Shown one piece after another: positions 32,639 through 41,401 of a stretch of DNA of 64,000 nucleotides. The first letter of the stretch is position 1, and each line of letters starts with the position of its first letter. A model generated the notes under the pieces. The model was not told the origin of the DNA. It did not search any database and was given only the letters and a program-made list of their open reading frames with translations. A program made the position numbers and the translations under genes. The stretch spans positions 1,240,001 to 1,304,000 of the forward strand of contig NZ_JAVDXU010000002.1 of assembly GCF_031458095.1 (NCBI RefSeq), written 5' to 3'. The DNA comes from Pelomonas saccharophila_A (GTDB lineage Bacteria > Pseudomonadota > Gammaproteobacteria > Burkholderiales > Burkholderiaceae_C).

Positions 32639-33403
32639 TTGAAGCTGCAACTTTTATCTGACCTGCACCTGGAGACGGAGGCGTTCGAGCCTGTACCGGC
32701 TCCAAGCGCCGAGCTGCTGATCCTTGCCGGTGACATCGACACGACCTGGCGCAGCTTCGAGCTGTTCCGCGGCTGGCCCGTGCCGGTGCTCTTCGTGCCG
32801 GGCAACCACGAGTACGACCGCCGCGACGTGGACGAGGCGCGCGAGGCGTTGCGCGCCCACGTGAAGGCGGTCGGCCTGCGCATGCTGGATGACGAGTCCG
32901 TCGTCATGGCCGATGCCCAGGGCCGGCGCGTGCGCTTTGTCGGCTGCACGCGCTGGTGCGACTTCGACGCCTTCGGTCCTTCAGGCCGCGACCGCGCAAT
33001 GCGGGCCGGCGGCTATTTCCAGAACGTCATGCAATCCACGCGCCATGGTGAGCCCTTCGGTGTCGAGGCGGTGCGTGAACTGGCACTCGAACAGCGCGCC
33101 TGGCTGGCCGACGAGCTGCAGCGCACGGGTGACTGGGACGCCACCGTCGCCATCACCCACTTCGCGCCGAGTCTCAAGAGCGCCGACCCGCGCTACGGCC
33201 GCGAGCCCGGCACGGCCAGCTTCTGCAACGACGACGAAGACCTGCTGCCGGGCGCCAGCCTCTGGATCCACGGCCATCTGCATTGCCGCCACGATTACCG
33301 CATCGGCGACACGCGCATCGTTAGCAACGCGCGCGGCCACACGAAGCGTGGCGAAGCCGATGGCTTCAATGGGCAAAGGGTGTTCGAAGTCTTGCCGGCC
33401 TGA
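32639..33403 (+). CDS. Calcineurin-like metallophosphoesterase
   Basis: This 254-residue protein has all metallophosphoesterase motifs in order: SDLHLE near residue 7, LAGDID, VPGNHEYD, a THFAPS segment and WIHGHLH near the C-terminus. These bind two metals. The reaction is probably phosphodiester or nucleotide hydrolysis; the true substrate is not known. The start is TTG at 32639, which gives the family N-terminus (MKLQLLSDLHLE) with no ATG nearby. It follows the YecA-family gene but is separated from it by a repeat-like hairpin region. Confidence 0.9.
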   Translation: MKLQLLSDLHLETEAFEPVPAPSAELLILAGDIDTTWRSFELFRGWPVPVLFVPGNHEYDRRDVDEAREALRAHVKAVGLRMLDDESVVMADAQGRRVRFVGCTRWCDFDAFGPSGRDRAMRAGGYFQNVMQSTRHGEPFGVEAVRELALEQRAWLADELQRTGDWDATVAITHFAPSLKSADPRYGREPGTASFCNDDEDLLPGASLWIHGHLHCRHDYRIGDTRIVSNARGHTKRGEADGFNGQRVFEVLPA

Positions 33404-33548
33404 GCCCAGCAACGCGACCGCCTGTGGCCGCATCGGTGAATGTCCTGGGGTCGCGTTACCAAGCGTCGTTTCCGTCCGGGAGAGACAGTGGTGAAGCATC
33501 CGCGGCCTATGGCGAATCTGAAGCCACCCTGAAGCCTTCCCAAGGTTT

Positions 33549-33558
33549 TGAAGCTTCA
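33549..33558. promoter_or_regulatory. Perfect 10-bp palindrome upstream of the glucanase gene
   Basis: TGAAGCTTCA lies about 108 bases before the start of the CBM35/GH87-like gene, in a 262-base gap that otherwise shows no gene. It may be a regulator site, but such short palindromes are expected by chance fairly often. Confidence 0.25.
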
Positions 33559-33665
33559 GCCCTTGCGGCCTGCCGGGGCATCGCGAACGGCGCCGTCGAC
33601 GTCCCTAGAGTGGTTTTCGGCCCGCGCTAGACGGGTCTCGTGAAGACCACTACGGAGACAAACCG

Positions 33666-36545
33666 ATGCATACCCAACCGGCGCTGCGGCGCCTGATCGC
33701 CTGCCTGCCCTTCCTGGCCCTGGCAACCACCCTCCATGCAGCCACCTTCCAGGCCGAGAGCGCCGCCCTCAGCGGCGGCACCGCCACGGCGGCCGACCAC
33801 ACCGGCTATACCGGCAGCGGCTTCGTCGGCGGCTACGTCGACGGCAACAAGGGCAACGCGCAGACGAGTTTCACCGTCAACGCGGCCACGGACGGCAACT
33901 ACACGCTGAAGCTGCGCTACGCCAACGGCACCGGCTCGGCCAAGACACTCACGCTCTACGTCGATGGCGTGTCCAAGGGCCAGGTGAGCCTGGGCGCCAC
34001 GGCCAACTGGGACGACTGGCTGGTGCAGACGACAACCGTCGTGCTGACCGCCGGCAATCACAGCATCGCCTACAAGTTCACCAGCGCCGACAGCGGCAAC
34101 GTCAACCTGGACAAGCTGGATGTCGACGCCGTCGTCACCGGCAGCGGTGGCCGGGAGGCGGAGAACGCCGCGCTGAGCGGCGGCGCCGTCGTGGCGGCGG
34201 ACCACACCGGCTACCAGGGCAGCGGCTTTGTCGGCGGCTTCACCGATGGCAACAAGGGCAACGCCCAGGTCGCCTTCAGCGTGACGGCCGCGAGCACGAG
34301 CAGCCATTCGCTGAGCCTGCGCTACGCCAACGGAACCGGCGCGGCCAAGACGCTGACCGTCTACGTCGACGGCGTCTCGGCCGGCCAGGTCAGCCTGCCC
34401 GCCACGGCCAACTGGGACAGCTGGGCCGCGCAGACCTCGACCGTCACGCTGAGCGCCGGCGCCCATACCGTGGCCTACAAGTTCACGACCAGCGACAGCG
34501 GCAACGTCAACCTCGATGCGCTGGACGTCGCGGCCGTCACTGGGGGTGGCAACCCCAATGTCACGCCGGCTAAAGCCGAGACCTGGTTCATGTCTGGCGG
34601 CGCCGCGGTGTCGACCTCGGTCACCGGCTACAACGGCAGCGGCTACGCGGCGGGCTTCACCGCCAACGGCGCACGTGCCATCCGTACCGTCTTCATGAGC
34701 GGTGACGGCAGCGCCACGGCGAGCCTGCGCTATCTCAACACCAGCGGCAGTGCCCGCACGCTGGACGTCATCGTCAACGCTGCCAGGGTGGGCACCGTCA
34801 GCATTCCGGCCAGCAGCACCTGGGCGACGCTCAGCTTGCCGCTGACACTGCGCACCGGTCACAACACCGTCGGCCTGGCCGCAGCATCGGCCGGCCCCGA
34901 TGTGGGCATCGACAGCCTCAGCGTGGCGGGCGAGCTGACCGCCGCTGCCCGCGGCGCCACCGTGCGCACGACGCTCTACGAAGCCGAGACGGCATCGACC
35001 AATGCCACCGTGCTGACAGCCAGCCGCACGCCCTTCACCGTGCAGTCAGAGTCCAGCGGCCGTAGCCTGGTGCGCCTGGCCAATACCGGCCATCAGGTCA
35101 GCTTCACGACGACCCAGCCGACCAACTCCCTGGTGCTGCGCTACTCCATCCCCGACGCGCCGGGCGGTGGTGGCCAGTCGGCGACGCTGGCCCTCTACGC
35201 CAATGGGACCAAAGTGCAGGACCTCAACCTGACGTCGACCTATGCCTGGGTCTATGGCGCCTACCCCTTCCGCGGCGTGCCGTCGGACGGCACGCCGCGC
35301 CACTTCTACGACGAGATCCATGTGCCGCTGGCCAGCTACCCGGCCGGCACCGTGTTCAAGCTGCAGAAGGACAGCGGCAACACTGCGGCCTGGTACGACA
35401 TCGACTTCATCGAGACCGAGGTCATCCCCGCCGCCTACGCCATGCCGGCGGGCGCCTTCTCCATCACCAGCTACGGCGCGGTGTCCGGCGGGGGTGACGC
35501 CACGTCGGCCTTCCAGCAGGCCATCGCGGCGGCCCAGCCCTCGGGCGGTGTCGTGTGGATCCCGGCGGGCACCTTCAAGCTGAGCTCGCGCATCAACATC
35601 TCCGGTGTGACGATGCGCGGCGCCGGCCCCTGGTATTCGACGGTGGAGCTGGGCAACGACGGCCATGGCGGCCTCTACGGCACGGGCAGCAACGTCAAGC
35701 TGGCCGACTTTCTGATGCTGGGCAAGGTCACGCTGCGCGACCCCGACGGTCAGGTGCTGACCGACGCGCCGCTGGAGGGCAACTTCGGCACCGGCTCGAT
35801 GTTCCAGAACCTGTGGTTCGAGCACACCAAGGTCGGGATGTGGATCGACTCGGGCACCAACGGCCTCTACGCCAGCGGCCTGCGCATCCGCAACACCTTC
35901 GCCGACGGCGTCAACATCCACGCCAATGTGCAGAACGTGGTCATGGACCAGAGCGTCGTGCGCAACACCGGTGACGACGCGCTGGCCATGTTCTCGGAAG
36001 GCGCCGCGGTGACCAACTCGGCCTATCTGCGCAACACCGTGCAGTCGCCCGTGCTGGCCAATGGCATCGGTATCTACGGCGGCAATGGCAACCGGGCCGA
36101 GTACAACGTCATCAGCGACACGGTGGTCGGCTCGTCCGGCATCACGGTCAGCTCGCGCTTCAGCCCCGTGCCCTTCAGCGGCACGACGCGCATCACCGGC
36201 AACACCCTGGTGCGCACCGGCGGCTTCGAGCCCAACTGGAACGATCAGTTTGGCGCTCTCTTCCTGTTCGCCGACACGTCGAGCATCACCGCGCCCCTCG
36301 TCATCAAGGACCTCGTCATCCAGGACAGCACCTATTCCGGCATCTACATCAGCGGACCCAACCAGGTGCAGGGCGCGCTGTTCGATGGCGTGACGATCAC
36401 CGGGGCCGGGACCTACGGCATCCAGATCAAGTCGGGCGGCAATGCGACCTTCCAGAACGTGACGGTCAGCGGTGCGGCCCAGGGTGGATTGAGCAACACG
36501 GGCGGCTTCGTGCTGAACCGCGGCACCGGCAACTCGGGGTTCTAA
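33666..36545 (+). CDS. Secreted CBM35 and GH87-like alpha-1,3-glucanase/mycodextranase
   Basis: The 959-residue protein has a signal peptide (to about residue 25). Two tandem CBM35-type modules follow (about 26-157 and 160-290; both contain GSGFVGG, GNKGNAQ, LRYANGTG and YKFT-x5-SGNVNLD). A third, weaker carbohydrate-binding-like module (295-420), a beta-sandwich (430-590) and a parallel beta-helix complete it. In the helix, D747 (FADGVNIH) and D770/D771 (NTGDDALAMFS) are spaced exactly as I recall for the catalytic aspartates of GH87 enzymes (23 residues, then adjacent). Such enzymes cleave alpha-1,3-glucan of fungal walls or biofilms. No cell-wall anchor is present. Assignment is from motif memory, not a search. 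Confidence 0.75.
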   Translation: MHTQPALRRLIACLPFLALATTLHAATFQAESAALSGGTATAADHTGYTGSGFVGGYVDGNKGNAQTSFTVNAATDGNYTLKLRYANGTGSAKTLTLYVDGVSKGQVSLGATANWDDWLVQTTTVVLTAGNHSIAYKFTSADSGNVNLDKLDVDAVVTGSGGREAENAALSGGAVVAADHTGYQGSGFVGGFTDGNKGNAQVAFSVTAASTSSHSLSLRYANGTGAAKTLTVYVDGVSAGQVSLPATANWDSWAAQTSTVTLSAGAHTVAYKFTTSDSGNVNLDALDVAAVTGGGNPNVTPAKAETWFMSGGAAVSTSVTGYNGSGYAAGFTANGARAIRTVFMSGDGSATASLRYLNTSGSARTLDVIVNAARVGTVSIPASSTWATLSLPLTLRTGHNTVGLAAASAGPDVGIDSLSVAGELTAAARGATVRTTLYEAETASTNATVLTASRTPFTVQSESSGRSLVRLANTGHQVSFTTTQPTNSLVLRYSIPDAPGGGGQSATLALYANGTKVQDLNLTSTYAWVYGAYPFRGVPSDGTPRHFYDEIHVPLASYPAGTVFKLQKDSGNTAAWYDIDFIETEVIPAAYAMPAGAFSITSYGAVSGGGDATSAFQQAIAAAQPSGGVVWIPAGTFKLSSRINISGVTMRGAGPWYSTVELGNDGHGGLYGTGSNVKLADFLMLGKVTLRDPDGQVLTDAPLEGNFGTGSMFQNLWFEHTKVGMWIDSGTNGLYASGLRIRNTFADGVNIHANVQNVVMDQSVVRNTGDDALAMFSEGAAVTNSAYLRNTVQSPVLANGIGIYGGNGNRAEYNVISDTVVGSSGITVSSRFSPVPFSGTTRITGNTLVRTGGFEPNWNDQFGALFLFADTSSITAPLVIKDLVIQDSTYSGIYISGPNQVQGALFDGVTITGAGTYGIQIKSGGNATFQNVTVSGAAQGGLSNTGGFVLNRGTGNSGF

Positions 36546-36555
36546 CCGATGCATT

Positions 36556-36673
36556 CGGGCCGAGCGCTGGGCCGCTCCCGAGCCGGCCCGTCTCGGCGAT
36601 GTGCTCGCGGCTCAATGCCGCGAGCATCGCCGTCCCCTCGGGGGACCGGCCAAGGTATTCCTTGGACGAGGGG
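36556..36673 (-). repeat. Dispersed 3'-end repeat, copy C
   Basis: This full-length copy lies between the convergent glucanase and DMT transporter genes. It reads in the direction of the minus-strand transporter gene and ends three bases from its stop codon. It carries the CCAAGG-x4-CCTTGG tail type, the TCCCC-CGA-GGGGA hairpin, the central GCTCGCGGC/GCCGCGAGC hairpin with an ATTGA loop, and the conserved GC block. Confidence 0.85.
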
Positions 36674-36675
36674 CT

Positions 36676-37638
36676 TCAGGTTTTGACGGGCTTGATGCGT
36701 AAAGCCCAGACCACGCCGGCGATCAGCAGGGCCACGCCCAGCAAAGTCGCCGGCGGCGGCATGCGCTGCTTCCACGCAAACGCGTAGGCCAGCGCGGCCA
36801 GGGTCTCGAAGACGATCAACTGCCCCGACAACGAGGTCGGCAGCCTTTGGCTGGCCTCGTTCCAGCACAGCGTGCCCAGCCAGGACGAGCACAAGCCGAT
36901 GGCTGCCATCAGGCCGACATAGGCCAGCGGCCTGTCGCCCAGGGGAAAGGCGTAGTCCGCCGGAATCAGCGTGTCCGGCGCCATCAGGTAGATGACGGCG
37001 AGCAGCAGCACGCCGACGAGAGCCATCGGCAGCGTGACCAGGCCCTGAGCCGTCGCCCAGGCCCTCGGGCTGCGGTCGCTGTGCGCGCGCAGCCAGTCGG
37101 CATTGCGGATCGGATACCAGGTCCAGCAGGCCACGGCCGCGATGGCCAGCAGCGCTCCCTCGGCATAGCGGCGCGGGTCACCGGCTTCGGCCTGCAGCAC
37201 GGCCAGCTCGTCGCGATTGACGCAGGCGAGACCCGCCGCGATCAGCAGCAGAGACGGCGCCAGCCGCGCCCACGGCAGATGGCCGTCGCGCACGCGGTTG
37301 CGGTGGTTGGCGCAGATGGCGATGACGACCGGCAGCGTGCCGATGATCATGGTCGGCAGCGGCGCGCCGGCGCGCTGGATGGCGGCCGATAGGCAGAGGT
37401 AATAGAGGAAGTTGCCGACCAGGCTGAGCTTGGCGGCCTCCCACCAGTCGCCCGGCAGCAGCTCGCGCAGCGCGCGACGGTCCAGAGCCATGGCGAGCGG
37501 CAGGGCGATCAGGCCGAAGGCCAAGTAGCGGCCCACCGTCAACAAGGCGGGGGCATAGCCCGGCAACATCACGGGCGCGACAAACACCAGCCCCCACATC
37601 AGCCCGGCAGCAAGGGCGAACAGCAATCCAAACAACAT
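36676..37638 (-). CDS. EamA/DMT-family transporter
   Basis: This 320-residue, ten-helix drug/metabolite transporter has two EamA repeats: about 5-140, with MWGLVFVAPV and NFLYYLCLSAAIQRAGAP, and about 170-315, with LGTLCWNEASQRLPTSLSGQLIVFETL. Family members export amino acids, metabolites or drugs; the substrate here cannot be told. I chose ATG 37638, with GGGGAAG upstream; an ATG at 37656 is possible. Its 5' end faces the divergent barrel gene at 37694, and a repeat copy follows its stop. Confidence 0.88.
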   Translation of the reverse strand: MLFGLLFALAAGLMWGLVFVAPVMLPGYAPALLTVGRYLAFGLIALPLAMALDRRALRELLPGDWWEAAKLSLVGNFLYYLCLSAAIQRAGAPLPTMIIGTLPVVIAICANHRNRVRDGHLPWARLAPSLLLIAAGLACVNRDELAVLQAEAGDPRRYAEGALLAIAAVACWTWYPIRNADWLRAHSDRSPRAWATAQGLVTLPMALVGVLLLAVIYLMAPDTLIPADYAFPLGDRPLAYVGLMAAIGLCSSWLGTLCWNEASQRLPTSLSGQLIVFETLAALAYAFAWKQRMPPPATLLGVALLIAGVVWALRIKPVKT

Positions 37639-37693
37639 GCAGGCATCTTCCCCCATGCCGGAGTCACAGCCAGGCGCTAGGCTCTTTCTCCGC

Positions 37694-38365
37694 ATGCGCC
37701 CCGCCTTCGCCCTCAGCCTCGCCCTCTTCGCCTGTTCGGCCCAGGCCGGCCGACCTCTTCAGGCCGAGGACGCCGCCGTCATGGACCCGCAGGCTTGCGA
37801 GCTCGAGGGCGCCCATGGAGACTGGCGCCTGGACGGCACCGGCCAGCGCCAAACCGGCCTGCAGCTCGGCTGCGGCATCGGCTGGGGCACCGAGGTGGCG
37901 CTCAACGTCATCCGGCCGCGCGAGCTGGCGCTGTACGGCAAGACCCTGCTCGCCAGCAGCACCTGGGCTGACGGCGATGCGCAGCTGACGCTGGCCTGGA
38001 GCCTGTCGCATCGGCACGTCGAAACGGTGTGGCGGCGCAGCAGCGCGGGGCTGATCCTCGTCGGCAGCGCGCCGCTGACGCGCGACCTGACCCTGCACGT
38101 CAACCTGGGCCACCAGCGCGACGAGATGGGGCGCAGGCGAACGACGACCTGGGCGCTGGCCATCGAACATGGCGGCTTTGGCGAAGGCGGGCGCTGGCAG
38201 CCCATGGCCGAGGTCTTCGGCGACGATCGCGGCAAGCCCTGGGCCAATGCGGCCCTGCGCTTGGTGCTGGTGCCGGAGCGGGTGTTTGTCGATGCGTCCT
38301 ATGGCCGACAGGTCAATGGTCCGCGCGCACGGCTGACCACGGTCGGCTTCAAGATCGCGTTCTGA
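37694..38365 (+). CDS. Secreted protein, possible outer membrane barrel
   Basis: This 223-residue protein has a signal peptide (MRPAFALSLALFACSAQA). The mature part is full of alternating polar/apolar stretches (LQLGCGIGWGTEVALNVIR, LTLAWSLSHRHVETVW, LTLHVNLGHQRD, RLTTVGFKIAF). It ends in phenylalanine, as outer membrane beta-barrels do. There are two cysteines in the mature chain. No named family is recognised. The gene overlaps the convergent glpD by 17 bases. Confidence 0.7.
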   Translation: MRPAFALSLALFACSAQAGRPLQAEDAAVMDPQACELEGAHGDWRLDGTGQRQTGLQLGCGIGWGTEVALNVIRPRELALYGKTLLASSTWADGDAQLTLAWSLSHRHVETVWRRSSAGLILVGSAPLTRDLTLHVNLGHQRDEMGRRRTTTWALAIEHGGFGEGGRWQPMAEVFGDDRGKPWANAALRLVLVPERVFVDASYGRQVNGPRARLTTVGFKIAF

Positions 38366-39830
38366 ACCAGGCAGCCACCGCCTCGCGCTGCTGCGGCGTG
38401 TAGTGAAGCCCGAGCTTGCTGCGCCGCCACAGCACGTCATCGGCGCTGATGGCCCATTCCTTCTCCACCAGATGGCGCAGCTCGGACTCGAACAGGCCCG
38501 GTGCAATCTCGGCTCCCGTCGGCGCGGCCAGCAGCTCGCACGCCCGGCTGCCATAGGCGCGGGCGACTCGGCGCACGCCGGCACGGTGGGGATAGGCGGC
38601 CTGCAGCTCGGCGGCAAAGGCGTCGATGTTCACGCCATGCGCGCTGAGGTCGCCCCCCGGTAGCTGGGTACCTGCCGTCCAGGGCTTGCGCGCATCGCCC
38701 AGCAGTTCGCCGATCTGCGTCGCACCGTCCTCGGCCAGCTTGCGATAGGTCGTCAGCTTGCCGCCCCAGACATTCAGCAGCGGCGCACCGCCGTCCTTGT
38801 CGGCCTCCAGCAGATAGTCGCGCGTGACGGCCGAGGCCGAGCCGCCTTCATCCAGCAGCGGGCGCACGCCGGCATAGGTCCACAGCACATCGGTCGGCTT
38901 GACCGACTGGGCCAGATAGCGGCTGGCCTGCTCGCAGAGATAGGCCACCTCGTCGTCGGCGATGGTCGCGCGCGACGGCGGGTCTTCATGCTCGGGCAGC
39001 TCGACGTCGGTCGTGCCGATCAGTGTGAACCGCTCCTGGTAGGGGATGGCGAAGATGATGCGACCGTCGGCGTTCTGGAAGATGTAGGCGTGGTCGTGGG
39101 TGAAGCGCTGGTCCACGACGATGTGGCTGCCCTTGACCAGGCGCAGGCCGCGCGCCGGCAGCGGCTGGCCGTTGCCGCCCTGGGTGTGGTCGCGCAGGAA
39201 GCGCTCGGCCCAGGGCCCGGCAGCGTTGACGAGGGCGCGGCTGCGCAGCTGGCGGCCGTTTTGCAGCGTGACCTGCCAGCCATCCTTGCCGCGCACCGCC
39301 TGCGTCACGGCGCAGCGCGTCAGCACCTCGGCGCCGCGGGCTTGCGCGTCCTGCGCGTTCAGCACGACGAGGCGGGCGTCGTCCACCCAGCCGTCGGAAT
39401 AGACGAAGCCGCGTGTGAATTCGGGCTTGAGCGGTGCGCCATAGACGCTGCCGGCCAGGCGCAGCCCCTGCGAGCCCGGCAGCAGCTCGCGGCGGGCCAG
39501 GTGGTCGTAGAGGAAAAGGCCGACGCGGATCATCCAGGCCGGGCGCAGATGCGGCGCATGCGGCAGCACAAAGCGCAAAGGCTGGATCAGATGAGGCGCG
39601 CTGCGCAGCAGCACCTCGCGTTCCTGCAAGGCCTTGCGCACCAGGGAGAACTCATAGGTCTCCAGATAGCGCAGGCCGCCGTGCACGAGCTTGGTGGAGG
39701 CCGACGAGGTGTGGGACGCGAGGTCGTCGCGCTCGGCGAGCAGCACGCGCCAGCCCCGGCCGGCCAGGTCGCGGGCCAGTCCCGTGCCATTGATGCCGCC
39801 CCCCACCACCACGACGTCAAAATCGTCCAT
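38349..39830 (-). CDS. glpD: Glycerol-3-phosphate dehydrogenase (aerobic type)
   Basis: The 493-residue FAD enzyme oxidises sn-glycerol 3-phosphate to dihydroxyacetone phosphate at the inner membrane, passing electrons to quinone. The FAD-binding GGGINGTG is at residues 10-17. The substrate and FAD block ASHTSSASTKLVHGGLRYLE is present, as is a C-terminal GlpD-type helical cap ending with KWGLHYTPQQ-like sequence (SKLGLHYTPQQREAV). Length fits GlpD. It stands back to back with glpK, with only 13 bases between start codons, so the promoters must lie partly in coding sequence. Confidence 0.96.
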   Translation of the reverse strand: MDDFDVVVVGGGINGTGLARDLAGRGWRVLLAERDDLASHTSSASTKLVHGGLRYLETYEFSLVRKALQEREVLLRSAPHLIQPLRFVLPHAPHLRPAWMIRVGLFLYDHLARRELLPGSQGLRLAGSVYGAPLKPEFTRGFVYSDGWVDDARLVVLNAQDAQARGAEVLTRCAVTQAVRGKDGWQVTLQNGRQLRSRALVNAAGPWAERFLRDHTQGGNGQPLPARGLRLVKGSHIVVDQRFTHDHAYIFQNADGRIIFAIPYQERFTLIGTTDVELPEHEDPPSRATIADDEVAYLCEQASRYLAQSVKPTDVLWTYAGVRPLLDEGGSASAVTRDYLLEADKDGGAPLLNVWGGKLTTYRKLAEDGATQIGELLGDARKPWTAGTQLPGGDLSAHGVNIDAFAAELQAAYPHRAGVRRVARAYGSRACELLAAPTGAEIAPGLFESELRHLVEKEWAISADDVLWRRSKLGLHYTPQQREAVAAWFRTRS

Positions 39831-39843
39831 ACGACCACTCTAA

Positions 39844-41319
39844 ATGACAGCCATGGATGCCTTGCTGGCTTTGGACCAGGGAACCTCTAGTTCGCGCGCT
39901 CTAGTTTTCGGCCGCGACGGCGGGCTGCTTGCGCTAGCCCAGCGCGAACTGCCCCAGCATTTCCCCCAGCCGGGCTGGGTGGAGCACGATGCCCAGCAGA
40001 TCTGGACCCACCAGGTCGAATGCGCCCGCGAGGCCGTGACCAAGGCGGGGGTCAAGGTGGCGGCCATCGGCATCACCAACCAGCGCGAGACCGTCGTGCT
40101 GTGGGACCGCAAGACCGGCCAGCCCCTGCACAAGGCGTTGGTCTGGCAGGACCGGCGCACGGCGGCCTTCTGCGAGCAACTGAAGGCTCAGGGCCTGGAG
40201 CCCCGCGTGCGCGAGCTGACCGGCCTGGTGCTGGACCCGTATTTCTCGGCCACCAAGCTGCGCTGGCTGCTGGACAACGTGCCCGGCGCTCGCGAACGCG
40301 CCGCCCGCGGCGAGCTGGCCTTCGGCACCATCGACAGCTGGTTGCTGTGGAAGCTGACGGATGGCAAGGTGCATGCGACGGATGCCAGCAATGCCTCGCG
40401 CACGCTGATCTACGACATCCATCGCGGCGACTGGAGCGACGAGCTGCTGGCGGCCTTCGACATTCCGAAGAGCCTGCTGCCCGAGGTGAGGCCTTCGTCC
40501 GGCGTCTTTGGCCAAGCCACCGAGTTCGGTGTGCCGATTGCCGGCATCGCGGGCGACCAGCAGGCCGCGTTGTTCGGCCAGGCGGCGCTGACCCCCGGCC
40601 AGGCCAAGAACACCTATGGCACCGGCTGCTTCTTGCTGATGCACACCGGCACCCAGGCGCGCACCTCCACGCAAGGCCTCATCACGACGCGTGCGGCCCA
40701 GGTCGATGCGACGGCGCAGTACGCGCTGGAAGGCAGCGTCTTTGTCGGCGGTGCCGTCGTGCAATGGCTGCGCGACGGGCTCAAGGCCATCGGCGGCAGC
40801 GGCGAGGTACAGGCGCTGGCCAGCAGCGTGCCTGATGCGGGCGGCGTCATGTTCGTGCCCGCCTTTGCGGGCCTCGGCGCACCCTACTGGCGGCCCGATG
40901 CGCGTGGTGCGCTGCTGGGCCTGACGCGCGGGACGACCCAGGCCCATATCGCCCGCGCGGCGCTTGAAAGCATTGCCTTCCAGAGCGCGGCGGTGCTGAC
41001 GGCGATGAATGCGGATGTCGATGCCGCGGATCGGTTGACCGAACTGCGCGTTGACGGCGGTGCGAGTGCCAACGACCTGTTGATGCAGTTCCAGGCCGAT
41101 TTGCTGGGCATCCCGGTGCTGCGGCCCAAGGTCATCGAGACGACGGCGCTGGGTGCTGCGCTGCTGGCTGGGCTGGGCGTCGGCCTCTACGAGTCCACGG
41201 AGCAGATCGGCGCCATCTGGCAATTGGACCGTGCCTTCGAGCCGCGCATGTCCCGGGATGAGGCGGGGGCGAGGTTGGCGGCGTGGGACAGGGCGGTGAG
41301 GCAGGTGTTGGCCGCATGA
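39844..41319 (+). CDS. glpK: Glycerol kinase
   Basis: The 491-residue FGGY-family kinase phosphorylates glycerol with ATP to glycerol 3-phosphate, the substrate of GlpD. Seen are the phosphate-binding LDQGTSSSR (10-18), NQRETVVLWDRKTG and WQDRRT, IDSWLLWKLT, GDQQAALFGQ, and the second ATP-site stretch RVDGGASAND. Length is normal. The start could be ATG 39844 or the in-frame ATG at 39853, which gives MDALLALDQG. No glpF or glpR is adjacent. Confidence 0.96.
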   Translation: MTAMDALLALDQGTSSSRALVFGRDGGLLALAQRELPQHFPQPGWVEHDAQQIWTHQVECAREAVTKAGVKVAAIGITNQRETVVLWDRKTGQPLHKALVWQDRRTAAFCEQLKAQGLEPRVRELTGLVLDPYFSATKLRWLLDNVPGARERAARGELAFGTIDSWLLWKLTDGKVHATDASNASRTLIYDIHRGDWSDELLAAFDIPKSLLPEVRPSSGVFGQATEFGVPIAGIAGDQQAALFGQAALTPGQAKNTYGTGCFLLMHTGTQARTSTQGLITTRAAQVDATAQYALEGSVFVGGAVVQWLRDGLKAIGGSGEVQALASSVPDAGGVMFVPAFAGLGAPYWRPDARGALLGLTRGTTQAHIARAALESIAFQSAAVLTAMNADVDAADRLTELRVDGGASANDLLMQFQADLLGIPVLRPKVIETTALGAALLAGLGVGLYESTEQIGAIWQLDRAFEPRMSRDEAGARLAAWDRAVRQVLAA

Positions 41320-41401
41320 TCGCGAGCCTGCTACGGACGCGAGGAGCTCGAAGCGGCTTTGCGTTTGGTTGGCATGTTGAGCAGAGCTAGAGGAGAAGAC
41401 C

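Noticed and set aside
31535..32650. In-frame extension of the TonB receptor by 372 codons
   Set aside because: It crosses the operator-like region and the YecA-family gene and lacks any signal peptide; ATG 31534 has the correct signal peptide.
36542..36892. Minus-strand frame ending in repeat copy C
   Set aside because: Its C-terminal third is translated repeat and the rest is a shadow of the DMT transporter gene.
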